Shown in pieces: positions 10,838 through 22,197 of a DNA stretch of 64,000 bases; the first letter of the stretch is position 1; each line of letters begins with the position of its first letter. The stretch covers positions 434,001-498,000 of the forward strand of contig OY253652.1 in NCBI GenBank assembly GCA_958009055.1, in the 5' to 3' direction. The notes below the pieces were generated by a model. That model made no database searches. It saw only the letters and a program-made list of their open reading frames with translations, and was not told the origin of the DNA. The translations under genes and the position numbers were made by a program. This stretch comes from Choricystis sp. odSpoLacu1. Taxonomy: Eukaryota; Chlorophyta; Trebouxiophyceae.

Positions 10838-11815
10838 ATGAGCGCGCGCCAGAGGCGGGCGGCGCCCCCCCCCCCCGCCCGCCCCACCCCGCCACACACT
10901 CCACGCGCCGCGCAAGGCTCCCACCTCCCTGACATCGGGGGCGGGCGCCCGGGTTGGGGGCGAGGGCGGGCCGCGCATGCGCGCCCCCGCTCAAAGCGGC
11001 AGCGCGGCCCCCGCGCGCGGCCCCTCTCCTGCCTCCTGCCCCGCGCCGCCACTGCCCCTCCCGCCCCACCGCCACCACGGGGCGTGCGCATCACAGCACC
11101 AGACGGCCATGTCGGCGAGTGAGCCCTGTTCCGGAGGGCGAACACCTGCCAACTCGCTCCCCCCCCTCCCCTCCTCTCCAGCTCCACACGGCCTCTCTAC
11201 TCCGCGGCCGCCCTCGCCGCCGCCCTGGCCGACGCCGTGGCCTCCCTCACGCGCGACGTGGTGGTCGAAGCCAGCGTCCGGGTGCTCAGGGCGCGTGCGG
11301 CCGCGTTCGTCGCGGCCGCGACCGCGGGCGCGCTCGCGCTGGCGGCAGCCATTGCGCCTGTCGCCGTCGTCGTCGGCTGGCTCGTCTGGATGGCAGGCGT
11401 CCTCGTCCCCCCCCACCGCCGGGGGGCGGCGGCCGACCGCGTCAACGTGTTGTGCCAGACGGTGGTGCTGCAGGTGCCGAGGCTGGGCGCCGTCGTGCGC
11501 GGGCGCGGGCGGCGCCGCCGCGGGAGCGTGCGCACGCCGCCGCGCGTTGCCTCCTCCGGCTCCGTGGGTTCTGGCTCGTCGTCCCCGCCGCGGGCAAATG
11601 CCCCCCTGGACACGCGCGCGCCGTCCCCCACGCCGCGCGTGCCGCTGGCGCCGCTGCCAGCGCGCCCCGCGTCGACGGGCTCGCTGGTTGCCGCGGCCGC
11701 TGCGGGCGCCCGTGTCGCCGCCGCGCGCGCCGCCAAGGCGGCCGCCGCGGCGTCGCCCACGTCTCCCGCGCGCAGCGCGAGGGCGGCGGCGGCGCTGCTG
11801 CAGTGCCCCACTTGA
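10838..11815 (+). CDS. Hypothetical protein with a paired hydrophobic segment
   Basis: Not recognised. The best model joins 10838-11118 to 11182-11815 (GTGAG donor, CTCTCCAG acceptor, phase 2) for 304 residues. The first 93 residues are Arg/Pro-rich and may be wrong, because the smaller reading from the ATG at 11109 does not join in frame. The second exon is better supported. It encodes an amphipathic start (STRPLYSAAALAAALADAVA), a long hydrophobic tract that could form two membrane helices or a hairpin (about residues 120-165, ending VVVGWLVWMAGVLVP), then a basic Ser/Pro/Arg-rich tail ending in an Ala-rich segment. It lies only about 60 bp after the PhyH gene on the same strand. Confidence 0.4.
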
Positions 11816-13524
11816 AGAGAGAGAGAGGGCGTTTTTTTTTCTCCCCTCACACACAACTCCCCCCATCCAACACCACACACAAACACCATCGATTCTTTAG
11901 CAGGGTGGGGGGGTGTCGCGCAGAGGCATCGGCCGTGCCGTGGGCGGAGGGAACACCCTCCCACCCGCCACCGGTCGCACTGTGCCCCCCCCGCGCCTTC
12001 TCCTTTTTTTGCCAGGCCTCCCCCACTCGTCCCCACACACACCTTTTCCTTAGCCTGAGCTTTCACACACCCGCCGACTCCCCACTCCTCTGCACGCACA
12101 CCCTGACGACTGCCACCTGCGCGTCCGGGCGCGTTACGGGGTTGTTGTGGGCCCGAGTTTTTGCACACCATTTAGTGTGAGTTTTTGGGTCGTGGTGTTG
12201 TTCCACAAACACGCCCGACCCCACCTGCCTTTTTTAGTTTCGCCATCCACACACACACACACACACACACTTGCTCGAACTGTGAGCGAGTGGCGCAGCC
12301 TGGAATGAGAGGGAGAGAGAGAGGCGTCGCGGGCTGTGCCCACCCGGCCACCCCCCCCACGCCCCTCTTTTTTTCTGTTTCCATCAACAACACTGCACCT
12401 CGCACCCCTCCCTCCCCACATGAACCGTTTCACTTGATACCCTCCCCACCGGGATGGACGCGCGTGCGTGCTAGGACGCCGCGTGTTTTTTTTTTTACCG
12501 CCTTGACCCCCCTCCCCACACAACTTCACGACAAAATCCCAACAACACCCCCCCTGCCCCCCTTTTTGAATGACTTGGGAAACGCGGGCGACCGCTCCTT
12601 CCGGTTGGTTGGTGTGGTGGGTTTTCCCGCACGCACACACCACACACCCGCGCACACACTCGGGCGTTGCCTGCACCGACTGCCTGCCCGACCCGCCCCA
12701 CCGCGACCCGACCGCCACCAGGCCCACTAGGGGCCTGGGAGGCCACGGGGTCACGGTGGGAGCGGTCCAGACGTGGCCAGACCGGTCGGCCGCCTGGCTG
12801 AAAATATCTTTTCTTTCTGCAGCCGTGTGCTTTTCCGCGGGTGGTGCGTCGGACCCACGACCTCTCCCCACCAGGGCGCCTCCCCCCTCCTCCCCCCATC
12901 CTTCCTTCTTTACAAACGTCCTCCTTTGTACCGGGGGGGGGCAACGTGTGGCATGCACCCGCCAGGCGGGCCTGCCCACTCCCCCCCCCCCCCTTTCCTG
13001 TGTGTGTGCCCCCCCTTTCTTGGTTTCTCGTTTTCCCTCCCCCCCGAAAAGACAAAACGCGTACACTCTCGCCTGTTTCACCCACTGTGTTTCCTCTTTT
13101 AAACCGCTGGGTCGCCGACCCTCCGTCGCGCCTTCACTCACTGGTTTTGTGTGTGCGAGTGATTTCCATGCCCGTTTTCTCTTGTCTTTCCTTTTGTTTT
13201 TTTTTTTTGACACTTTTTCCCTCCCCCCCAGACACGTGGTTTCCTTTATGGTGTGGTTGGTGGTTTGGGCGCGCGCGCGCTTTTCCCCTCTATTTGTTTC
13301 CCCCCCCACCTGGCCGGTGCTCACTTCCGGCTGTTGTGTGTGTTTTTTATCGCCCCCCCGTTTCCCGCTCGCGCGCACGTGGATCGCCCCCCCGCCTCCG
13401 CGTCGCGGATTGTGCAATGACTTTTTGGAACCGAGAGACGAGACGGGCGAAAAAAGATGAAGTGTTTTATTTGGCGTTGGCTTGCACAAGACAAAAAACA
13501 AACACGTGTGTTTGTTTTTCTCTC
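11816..13524. other. 1.7 kb gene-free, pyrimidine-rich tract between convergent genes
   Basis: No open frame here has domain-like composition. The long open frames are low-complexity Arg/Gly/Pro shadows. The plus strand is strongly C/T-rich with repeated C and T runs. A CA repeat lies at 12249-12270, and a more balanced, partly self-complementary patch at about 12700-12800. The tract lies between the 3' ends of two genes, so part is presumably 3' UTR. AATAAA on the minus strand at 13466-13471, 54 nt past the ARID gene stop, may be its poly(A) signal. No tRNA or known snRNA was seen. Confidence 0.6.
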
Positions 13525-16166
13525 CTACTCCCCCCCTCCCGCCGCCAGCACGACCGCCACGTTGGCGTTGGCCATGGCCCGCGCCGCCCTCCGATACCGC
13601 GTCACCCGCGACGGCCACCGATCAAACCCGATGGGTGCCCGCGCACACTCGCGCGCCCACACTACCATCTCCCGCATGCGCCGCCTCCGCTGCGCCTCCG
13701 TCGCCACCGCCGACCGGCGCGCGTTGTCCTCGGCTTTCGCGGCGGCCGCGGCCGCGGCTTCAGCGGCGGCGGCCGCGGCGATCGCTTCGCGCCGCTCGTA
13801 CCACGCGCGCGCGCGCGCGGTGTGGCCCGCGTCTTCCACACGTTGTAGTAGTAGTTTACGCAGTCGAGAGGGGAGCGGATGATGGTGGGGCCGGGAGGCG
13901 AAGGCGAGGGGTGGGGCGGCTGGACGGAGGGCGGCGGCGCGTCTGGTGGCGCGTCGGGTTTGGCGCCTAGCGACGCTGCCAGCGCGGGCGGCGGCGGTGG
14001 CGGGGGCGCCAGCTCGGCCTCCGCCGGCGGCGGCTTGACGTACACGTCCATGGGAGCAGCGCCGTCGCCGGACAGGGGAGGCAGGCCGTCGCCGGCAGGA
14101 GGCGGGGGCGCAGCGTCTTCGCTGGACTGCGCGGGCGAGCCGTCGCCGTCCACCAGGGCAGGCAGGCCGTCTTCGCCACTGGGTGACTCCGTCATGGTGG
14201 CGTCGCCGCCGTCGGCGGCGGCGGTTGCCTCCTTGTCCTCTGCCGCCGCGCCTCCTTTCTTCTCCTCCCCCTCCTCCTCATCAGACGAAGAATCCTCCTC
14301 CACCTCCGCCTGCCCCAACCCTCTCAACAGAAAATCGCGCCCCTCGGAGTCGAGGGCGGCTTCAAAGGCGGCGGCTTCTTCGTCCGACCAGCTGGCGCCA
14401 ACAGGCGCCCCCATCGACCCCAACCCCAGGTCCGCGGCCGCCCCCTCCGGCACCGGCTTGCCCGACTTTTGGACAACGTACACCCAGGGAGTGAACCCGG
14501 CGCCCTCGTCCGCGCCGGAACCGATCATGACGACGGGCGCTGGCCCGTTGCCGCGCGCCAGCCCTCCTGGCGCCAGCACCCGCCTCGCGATCCACGCCGC
14601 TTCCTCTGCCGGCAGGGCATGGGCCGCCACGACACCACCCCGCGTGCGCCGCTCGCGTAACGACGGCAGGTCGGCCTGGAAGGCAGGGCCACACTTGCGT
14701 GTCGCGCGCGCGGTCGCGCGCGCCGCGCGGTCGGGGGACGCAGACCGCCCGCTGCCGCACGACCAGTCCGAGTCGGAGGCGGCGCCATCCGACCGGGCGG
14801 CGGCGTCGTGGGCGCGGCGGCCGCCGCGGGGGGTCCAGTCGGAGGGGAGGAAAATTTCAGTCACTGCCCGCGCGCGCTGCGACCGGCGCGCGGGGCCGTC
14901 GGGCCCGGGAGCCAATGAGTAGCGCTTGGCGGCGCCACCTTTTGGTTTCTCGCCCAGCCGGTCGCACCGCAGCGCGACGCGGGCGCGGCGGGCGAGGCGG
15001 GCCGCCAGTTTTGGGCCTGGTGCAGACAGGGCAACCCCCGGCGGCGCCTTGCCGCCCCGCACCGCCAGCGACCGCACAAAGGCCAGCATGTCGGGCAAAT
15101 CCAGCTCGGGGGGAGGGGGCGGCGTGGCCGCCTTGGGTCGGGGGCGGGGCGGCGTGGCGGTGGGCGTGCGTGCGGGGACGCGGACAGGGGGCGGGCTGGG
15201 GGGGGGGGGCTTATCCGCCGGCGCTTGCTGGGGCGAGCCCCCGCTGACAGCTGGCGTGGCTACCGCGGATGCTGCCGCCGAGCCGCCCGCCAGGCGCGAC
15301 CGTTTGGGCGGCGCGGCGGGGGGCAGCGCGCCAGCGGCCGCGTTGGGGGTGCTGCCCCCCCCTCCTGCAGGCGGGCGCGGCGGGCGGGCGCGCTTGCGCG
15401 CCGAGTCGGCCCCGCTGGACGCGGTGGAGGCTGCCGGGCCGCGCGACCCGGCGCGTGGGCGCGAGCCGGAGGAGCCGCGGCGGCGGGCGCGAGCGGGCGC
15501 AGCGTCGCTAGTTGCCGCCGCGTCGAACGCGGCCAGCCGCTCCTCGTACAGCGCTTTGATGGCGTCGCCCGCGTCTCCGCGGCCCGCGCCCACGGTTTCT
15601 GCGACCGCGGGCCAGGCACTGGCGGCAGCCACGGCGGCCGGGCCGCCACGCGCGGCGACGGCGGCGTGCAGCGCCGACAGGGACACCTCCACGCCTGCGG
15701 CACGGGCGGTCAGGGAAGCATCAGCGTCGCCTGGTGGGGGTGGAGTGGGAGGAAAGGAGGGCGGGGGTGGTCGCGCGAGGGAGAGGGTGGGAGGGGCGGC
15801 GGGTGACGCGGAAGAACGAAAAAACACGCGTGACCCAAAATTGTAGCCCGCCCTACGCCGGCCACCCTCCTGCCCGCCTCCCTCTCCCTCACAGCCACGC
15901 CAGGTGACCCCACGCGCCGGCTGGAGGGGGTTGCGGCGGCGCAGGGAGCGAGGGCACGCACCGGTCGGGTGCCTCGACGCCGCGCCAAACGAACGGAAAA
16001 CCGCGGCCGCGGCGAGCCTCCCCTCCCCGCCCCCGCCCCAGCTCGGTGCCGGCTCGCGCGCCTCCCTCTCCGCCATCTTGACACGCTCACCTCTTTCAGA
16101 TACCCATAACTGATACGCGCACTGGAAAGCGGTGGCGCCGGCCGGCGGCGGGGGTGCCGGCGCCAT
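13525..16166 (-). CDS. ARID-ELM2-SANT domain chromatin protein (frameshifted in the assembly)
   Basis: A probable nuclear DNA-binding subunit of a histone-deacetylase-type complex, with the same domain order as a plant family (for example At4g11400). Exons 16091-16166 and 13525-15730 are joined in phase 1. Residues ~25-95 form an ARID domain (GVEVSLSALHAAVAARGG, then IKALYEERLAAFD). A long basic Pro/Ala/Ser linker follows. An ELM2-like region has VTEIFLPSDWTPRGG and GPAFQADLPSL. A SANT/Myb unit has WSDEEAAAFEAALDSEG with its last helix SPLDCVNYYYNVWKT. An acidic Ser/Glu-rich insert interrupts the SANT unit. The frame then breaks at a (CG)8 repeat (13804-13819). Removing two bases restores AWYERREAI and an Ala-rich basic tail, for 759 residues. 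Confidence 0.72.
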
Positions 16167-16579
16167 AAAATGTGGCGCGAGCGGCGCAGCGGGCCACCCA
16201 AAAGAGAGTGACGCACGCGTCCACGGGACGGTGGCCAGCTTCAGGCGCCAGTCACGCGTCCTCCGTGCCGACTAACACGGTTGGAGGGTGGGGAGGCGGG
16301 TGGGCGGCGCGCGGGTGGTGTGTGTGTGTGGCCGCTGGGGCAGACGGCGGCGGCGGCGACCCGCGAGAGACACACACACACGTGCGGTGTCAAGCAGTGT
16401 TGACCCCGCGCGCGGGAGTGAGATAACGCGTGGCGTGCGCGTGTGGTGCGCCGGAGCTGGGTGGCGTGTTGTCGCGTGGCGCGGCGGCGGCCCCTGCACG
16501 AGAAAAGGAGTGGGGTGTGAGTGGCGACACGGTTGGCGAGAGAAGTTTTTCTTTCTTTCCTCCACACTTTCCGACGATC
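16167..16579. promoter_or_regulatory. Shared divergent intergenic region, ARID gene / AAGAB gene
   Basis: 413 bp between start codons, with GT and CA repeats near 16318-16331 and 16371-16381. Nothing coding is seen. Promoter role inferred from the divergent layout. Confidence 0.35.
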
Positions 16580-17374
16580 ATGACGGTCGACAACCCACCG
16601 TCCCGCGTCGCCATCATCGGCCCGCCATCATCCGGCAAAGCCGCCCTGGCGGCCGCGTTGCTGTCTCGACACACGGGTGGTGGCACGCCCACAGTCGCCC
16701 CAGCGGCCCCCGATGCCGCGACCCCGCCCCAGCCCACACCGTGGCGCCTGGACACCAAGTATTACACAGCCACTGTGCATGTGTCCCGGTCCACCCCGGT
16801 GGCCGGGGCGGCGGCTGGAGCGGACGCGGTCGTGCTGACGGTGGCTCATGGAGCGGCCGATGCGTGGACGACCCTCACCGCGTGGGCGGAGGAGGACGCA
16901 GCCGACGTGGAGGCGGCTGAAATCAGGGTGGCTTGTGTTGTTTGTGATAGTGTCGGCGGCGTCGAAGAGGGCGAGTGGATTGCGTGCGCGCGCGCGTGGT
17001 GTGCGGAGCGCGCGTTTGAACTGGTGCCTGTCGCCCTGAATGACACGTCTGCCGACGCTGCACTGACATCAGACAACAACGGCGGCATCGACCGGGTGGC
17101 GGACGCTTTGATCGCGCACCAGTGGCCGGGGCTGACGCTGAAACGCGCGCCGACGCGCGGCGGTGCGCCGACCACTGCTGACGCTGATGCCGCCTCCTCC
17201 CCCACCGACGCCGACCTGGAGGCGGTGGACGCGTTGATGGCCGACCTGACTGCGACGCGGGCGCGGTTGGCGGCCCTGCCGGATGCAGAGCGGCGGGCGA
17301 GGGCGGCCGACGCGGCGGTGCGGTTGGCGGCGGCGCTGGGGCTGGGGGAGGAGGGAGGGAGCGAGAGTGAGTGA
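16580..17374 (+). CDS. AAGAB: Alpha/gamma-adaptin-binding protein p34 homologue
   Basis: An intronless 264-residue frame starting MTVDNPPSRVAIIGPPSSGK. The family chaperones assembly of AP-1 and AP-2 clathrin adaptor complexes in the cytosol and has a Rab-like pseudo-GTPase N-terminal domain. Matches to AAGAB/p34 include a P-loop-like GPPSSGKAAL, PWRLDTKYYTATVHV (human has PWTIDNKYYSADINL), CARAWCAERAFELVPV and ADALIAHQWPGLTLKR. The C-terminal helical domain has VDALMADLTATRARLAALPD then AERRARAADAAVRLAAALGL, matching the oligomerisation and adaptor-binding end of the human protein. RRP12 follows 190 bp downstream on the same strand. Confidence 0.8.
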   Translation: MTVDNPPSRVAIIGPPSSGKAALAAALLSRHTGGGTPTVAPAAPDAATPPQPTPWRLDTKYYTATVHVSRSTPVAGAAAGADAVVLTVAHGAADAWTTLTAWAEEDAADVEAAEIRVACVVCDSVGGVEEGEWIACARAWCAERAFELVPVALNDTSADAALTSDNNGGIDRVADALIAHQWPGLTLKRAPTRGGAPTTADADAASSPTDADLEAVDALMADLTATRARLAALPDAERRARAADAAVRLAAALGLGEEGGSESE

Positions 17375-17565
17375 AAATGGTTGTGTGCAGTGTGTCTGTG
17401 TGTGTGTTAGATCGATCGCAGCTGGTGGCTTGTGTAGGCGATCGTGTTGGCGGGTGGCAGCACGAGGTGTTGAAACGCGAAAACTAGTTAGCTCAGCCGA
17501 CACATTTCGGGCCTTTCCCGCACACGCTCCCCCACCCCCTAGCCCCCTGCCGGCTCCACACATCC

Positions 17566-20500
17566 ATGCGGGCCCCTGAACCCCCCCTCGGGTCTGTGGC
17601 GTCCGCCCTGCTGGCGCGCCACTCGGCGTCGCCGCAGCCGTCGTCGCGTGCGGTCACGGCCGTGCTGCGCTCCGTGCTGGACGTGCTGGCTGAGAGCGGG
17701 CTGGAGCCCACGCCGGCCGCTCTGTTTGCGGCCTGCATGGCGTCCCTGGAGCGGGGGGAGGCGAGGGCGGACGGCGAGGTGCGTTTGGTGTGTGAGGGGG
17801 CGTCAATTTGGGGGGCGAGGGGCAGGCGGGTGGCTGCGGGGGGCGCAATGCGTGTGGCTGAAGGTGACTGAGAATCATAACACGTCGCATTAGGGGGCGC
17901 AGGCGAGCAGAGGCGGCGGAGGTGGCGGCCAGGCGACGGCAGAAATGGAGCCGCCAAACATGCGCCCGCCACCCACCACCCACCACCCACCACCACCATC
18001 AGGTCCTGCCCGCCATGCTGACCGTCCTGGACGCCGTCCTGGCCAAACTGCCCCCCCCCGTCTTGGCGTCCCGCTACTCCAACGCGGTGGCCGTGCTGTC
18101 GGCGGCAGCCGACGCGGCGGCGGGTGACGCCGCTGGCACAAGCGCCGCCGCGGGCTGCCTGGCCTCTGCCCTGGCCGTCGGTGGCAACGACTGGCCCACG
18201 GCAGCCCCCCTGCTGGCCAAGCTGGCGGGCCTGTGCCTGGACGCCCGCCCCAAGCCTCGGCGGCGCGCGGCGGCCGGCCTCGCCGCTGCCCTCGCGGCCC
18301 TCGGCCGCACCCCCGCCGCCCCCCATGCCGCCGACGCGGTCGTCCGCCTGGCGGCAGACGTGCTGCCTGCGCCCGAAGCCGCGGCTGCAGCGGTGAAGGG
18401 GGCGCCCGCGCCCCGCCGCGCGGACGCGGACGCCGCCCTCGCGCGCGCCATGACCGACGCGCTCCACCTCCTGGGCGCCCTGGCCCCCACCCTGCCCCTG
18501 CTCCCCGCCCCGGATGCCGCGCGCTGCACGGGGCTCGTGCTGCCGCTCGCCGGGTCGCCCCACCCCCTGCTCGCCCGCCACGCGGCCGACGCGCTGGCCT
18601 CGTTGTTTTCTTCGCCGGCCTGCCCCCTGCCCCCGCCCGCTTTGGACGACGCGGTGCGCGCCCTGGCGGCCGCCCGCACACCGCTGGAGGCGCGGGATGT
18701 TGGTGTTGCGGCCTCGCGCGCGGCCGCGCTGCGGGCGGGGGTGGCCGCACTGGCGCGTGTCGACCAGGCCGCCGCCGCCGCTGCCCTGCCTACCGTCGTC
18801 GATGCCATGGCCCCCATGCTGGCCGCCGATGGCGCCGGCATCAAGGCAGCTGCTGCCGCCGCCGTCACGGGGTGCATCGCGGACGCGGCGGGGGCGCGCG
18901 GCACGCTGGCCCCGGTGTCTGCGCGCGCGCCCGCGCCCGCCGCGGCACGCACCGCCACCGCCCTGGCCGCCACCCTCGCCCCCGACGCGCGAAACGGGTG
19001 GTCCATGTCCTTACCCTGCGCCGCCGCCTTCTTCGACGCGGTCGGGAGCGAGGGCGCGCGGGCGGCCGCCCCGCTCGTCTCCCGCGTCGGCGCGCTGGCG
19101 GGCGGCGCGGCCGACGCGGCCGCCCGCGGCGATGCGCCCCCCGACTTTGCAGCGCCCGCGGCGGCTGCGATTGGGGCTGCCCTGCGGTCCCTGGGCCCCG
19201 ACGCTGTGCTGGCTGTGCTGCCGCTCAACTTAGATGCTGCCCTTGACGGCGATGAGACCGCCGAACCCCGCACCTGGCCCCTGCCCCTACTGCGGTCGGC
19301 GGTGCGTGGTGTCCGCCTGTCTATCTGGTGCGAAGACCTGCTGCCGGTGGCGCGTTCGATGGGGGCGCGTGCGGCGAAAGCACGCGCAACCAGCGGGCCG
19401 CGCGCTGCTACGCTCGCCCAGCGCTGCGCCGCGCTGGAGGCGCAGCTGTGGGGGGCGCTGCCCTCGTTTGCGTCGTGGGCGGTGGATGGTGGGGATGCGT
19501 TGAGGTAAGAGAGGGAGAGAGAGTCGGGGAGGAGAGAGAGAGGGGGGCCTCCGCCCTTTTTTTCTCTCAGCGCCGGTGACGACGACACGGAAAACGAAAA
19601 CGTTGTTGAGATCCAGAAAGGCGGGGACATAACAACTCCTCCGCCTAGCTGTGGACACTCCGTTTACTTTTGTCACTACCACTGAGGCGTTGTTGGGGCG
19701 GGCGGGAGAGGCGTTTGGGGTGGCACCACTTTTGCGTTTTTGCTCACCTTCTTTTCCTTCACACACAGCGCTCACGGCCAAGCCCTGGCCCGCGCCTTCA
19801 CCGCCCGCCCCGACCTGCGCCCCCACATCTGCCTGGCGCTGACCCGACTGGCCGACCAGGCGGCGTCCGTGACTCGGGGCGCGGCCGCGGCGGGCGATGA
19901 CGACTCTGACGACGGCGAAAACGAAAACGAAGACGAGACCGCGCGCGCGGCCGCCGACCCGGGCGCTCACACCGCCGACGGCGCGCCCCGCGCCTACACG
20001 CCCGCCGTGGCAGCCGCCACGCTGGCCGTGCTGGGCGCCCAGGCGCGCCACTGGTTACCGTTGCTGCTGAATTGTTATGTTTCGTGCGACCCGGCCGACC
20101 GCGGCCCCCACGCGCGCGCGGCCGCCGCGCTGGCGGCCGCCGCGCCACCCGACGCGGCGGCCGCCGTTTTCATGGCCGCCCTGGCCAAACTGGCGGTCGC
20201 CACGCGGGACGCGGCGGCCGACCCGCCCCCCCCCGCCTGGGCGCGCGGCTGATGGCGGCGACACGCCGGCCGCGCGCCGCGTCACGTTTCTGGGGGCGGC
20301 CGCCGCCTTGGCGCCCGGGGCGGATGATGCCGCCCTGGCAGCGTTGTGGGATGCGGCTCTGGCGGCTGCGGGCGACAGGGAGGCTGCTGTGCAAAAGGCA
20401 GCGTACCGGGCGCTGGCGAGAGTGGCGCGGCGGCGGTCGGCGTGGCTCGACGCTCGCCTGGACACCGCCCTCGCCGGCCTCGTCGCCGCCGCCCCCTCCG

Positions 20501-22002
20501 CCGCCCCCTCCGCCAAGCGCCCCCGCCTGGCCGTGCTGGCGGCTGCTGTGCCGGCCGCAGGCAGGGCGGGGCGGTCGTTCGACCCGGCACGTGGAGGCGA
20601 CGCGGCGGCGCTCGTTGCCGAAATCGTGCTCTCCGTTAAAGAACCCAACGCCCGCACCCGGGCCGCGGGCTACGACCTGCTCGTGGAGCTGGGAGCGCCG
20701 GATGAGACAGCCGCCGACCCGGACGCTGCTCACGCGCCCCTGCGTGCGCTCACAGCCGCCGTCCTAGCAGGCGTCGCGGCCGGCACCCCCCACCACGCTT
20801 CCGCCTCCGTCATGGCTCTCGCCCGCCTGCTGCACGAGTACCCCGGACCCATGGCGGGGGATGGGGGGCGCCTCCTGCCCGCCCTGCTGCCGTTGTTGAG
20901 GTCCAAGTCGCGCGAGTCGGTGAAAGCGGCCCTCGGTTTCGCCAAGGTCGCTGCCTCGCGCCTCCCGCCAGATGCTTTGACCCCCACCCTCCCCGCCCTG
21001 CTGCACGCCCTGCTGGCCTGGTCGGACGACCCCAAGAACAAGTTCAGGCTGCGCGTGCGCCTGGTGGTGGAGCGGCTGGCGAGGCGGCTGGGGGCGGATG
21101 TTGTGGCCAAAGCGATGCCACCCGGCGACGCGCGGTTGTTGGCCCACATCAGGAAGCAGACGTCGAGGCGGGACCGCAGGCGGGCCGCCACGCAGGCGAG
21201 TGATGATGATGATGACGATGAGGACGCTGGCGAAGAAGACGCTCGCAGCCGCGGCCGCACAGCTCGCACCGGTGCCGCGAAATCGGCGTGGGCGCACACC
21301 GCGCTGTTTTCCGAGGGCGCAACGACCAAACGCCCTCCCGGCTCCAAACGCACCGCTGCTACAGCCACCGGCCGTCGCCTGCCTGGAGACGATGGAGCCG
21401 ATCCGCTGGACCTGTTGAGCGGCGGCGCGGCGCGCGCGCTGGCGTCGGGGCGCGGCGGCGGTCGCCGCGCATCCGACGCCGCCGACGACGCGCGCCCGCT
21501 TCCCACCGACCCTGCCGGCCGCCTGGTCGTGTTTGATGATGAACCCAAGAAGGGCCGTGCCAAACGCGGCCGCGGCGGCGACGACGACGGCTTTGATTCG
21601 GGGGACTCGGACTTTGAAGAGCTGGGCGCTGCAGCTCGCGACGCGCGCGCGGGGTGGGCGGCGACGGCCGGCGCCGCCTCCCTCGCCGGTGGCGCCGCCC
21701 GCGCTGCCGCCGCCGCCCGCTCCGAGGGCGGCCGCACCGCCCGCACAGCGCGCACGGCTCGGTCGGGCGGCACGGCGCGGTCGGGGCGGGGCGGCGGCCG
21801 CGGACCGACGCACGGCGCCGACCGGTTCGCCGCCAAGAAGGGGGGTGCCGGGGGTGACGTCAAGCGGGGAGCCGTGGAACCCTACGCCTACTGGCCGCTG
21901 GACCGCAAGATGCTCAACCGGAGGCCCGCCAAGCAGCGCGACGCCAAGGGCGGGCTGGCGAGCGTGGTGCACGCGCGCGGGGCGAAACGCGTCAAGCGGT
22001 AA
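17566..22002 (+). CDS. RRP12: RRP12-like ribosome biogenesis HEAT-repeat protein (frameshifted in the assembly)
   Basis: RRP12 is a karyopherin-like nucleolar factor required for maturation and export of both pre-ribosomal subunits. Exons 17566-17778, 18003-19504 and 19769-22002 are joined by 224- and 264-nt introns. The protein is Ala-rich HEAT-repeat throughout. Its C-terminus is diagnostic: DDPKNKFRLRVRLVVERL, LLAHIRKQTSRRDRRR, an acidic stretch, FDSGDSDFEELG and EPYAYWPLDRKMLNRRPAKQ. The latter matches plant RRP12. The frame breaks in a 9-C run at 20226-20234. Removing one C joins AVATRDAAADPPPP to GRAADGGDTPAARRVTFLG and yields 1,315 residues, close to family length. As RRP12 is essential, an assembly error is more likely than a pseudogene. 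Confidence 0.88.
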
Positions 22003-22197
22003 TGAGGAGGGAGGGGAAGTGTTTTGGGTTTGGTTTGTTTTCTGATTCGATGTTACGTGGCTTCATACGCCTGTTTGCGGGGCGCTCATGCTGTGTGTTG
22101 GTGGGAAAGGAGAAGAGAGAGGCGGCTTGTGTCGGCGCAGTGCGAAAAAGTAGAACACACCCTCTCTCCTCTCGCGACCTCGCGTCGCGCGGCACCA

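Noticed and set aside
12134..13618. 494-codon open frame on the minus strand in the gene-free tract
   Set aside because: Low-complexity Gly/Arg/Lys composition reflecting simple repeats, no domain, and it overlaps the 3' end of the ARID gene.
12841..13848. 335-codon open frame on the plus strand
   Set aside because: Pro/Arg/Phe-rich translation of poly-C and poly-T runs; also a shadow of the ARID gene at its end.
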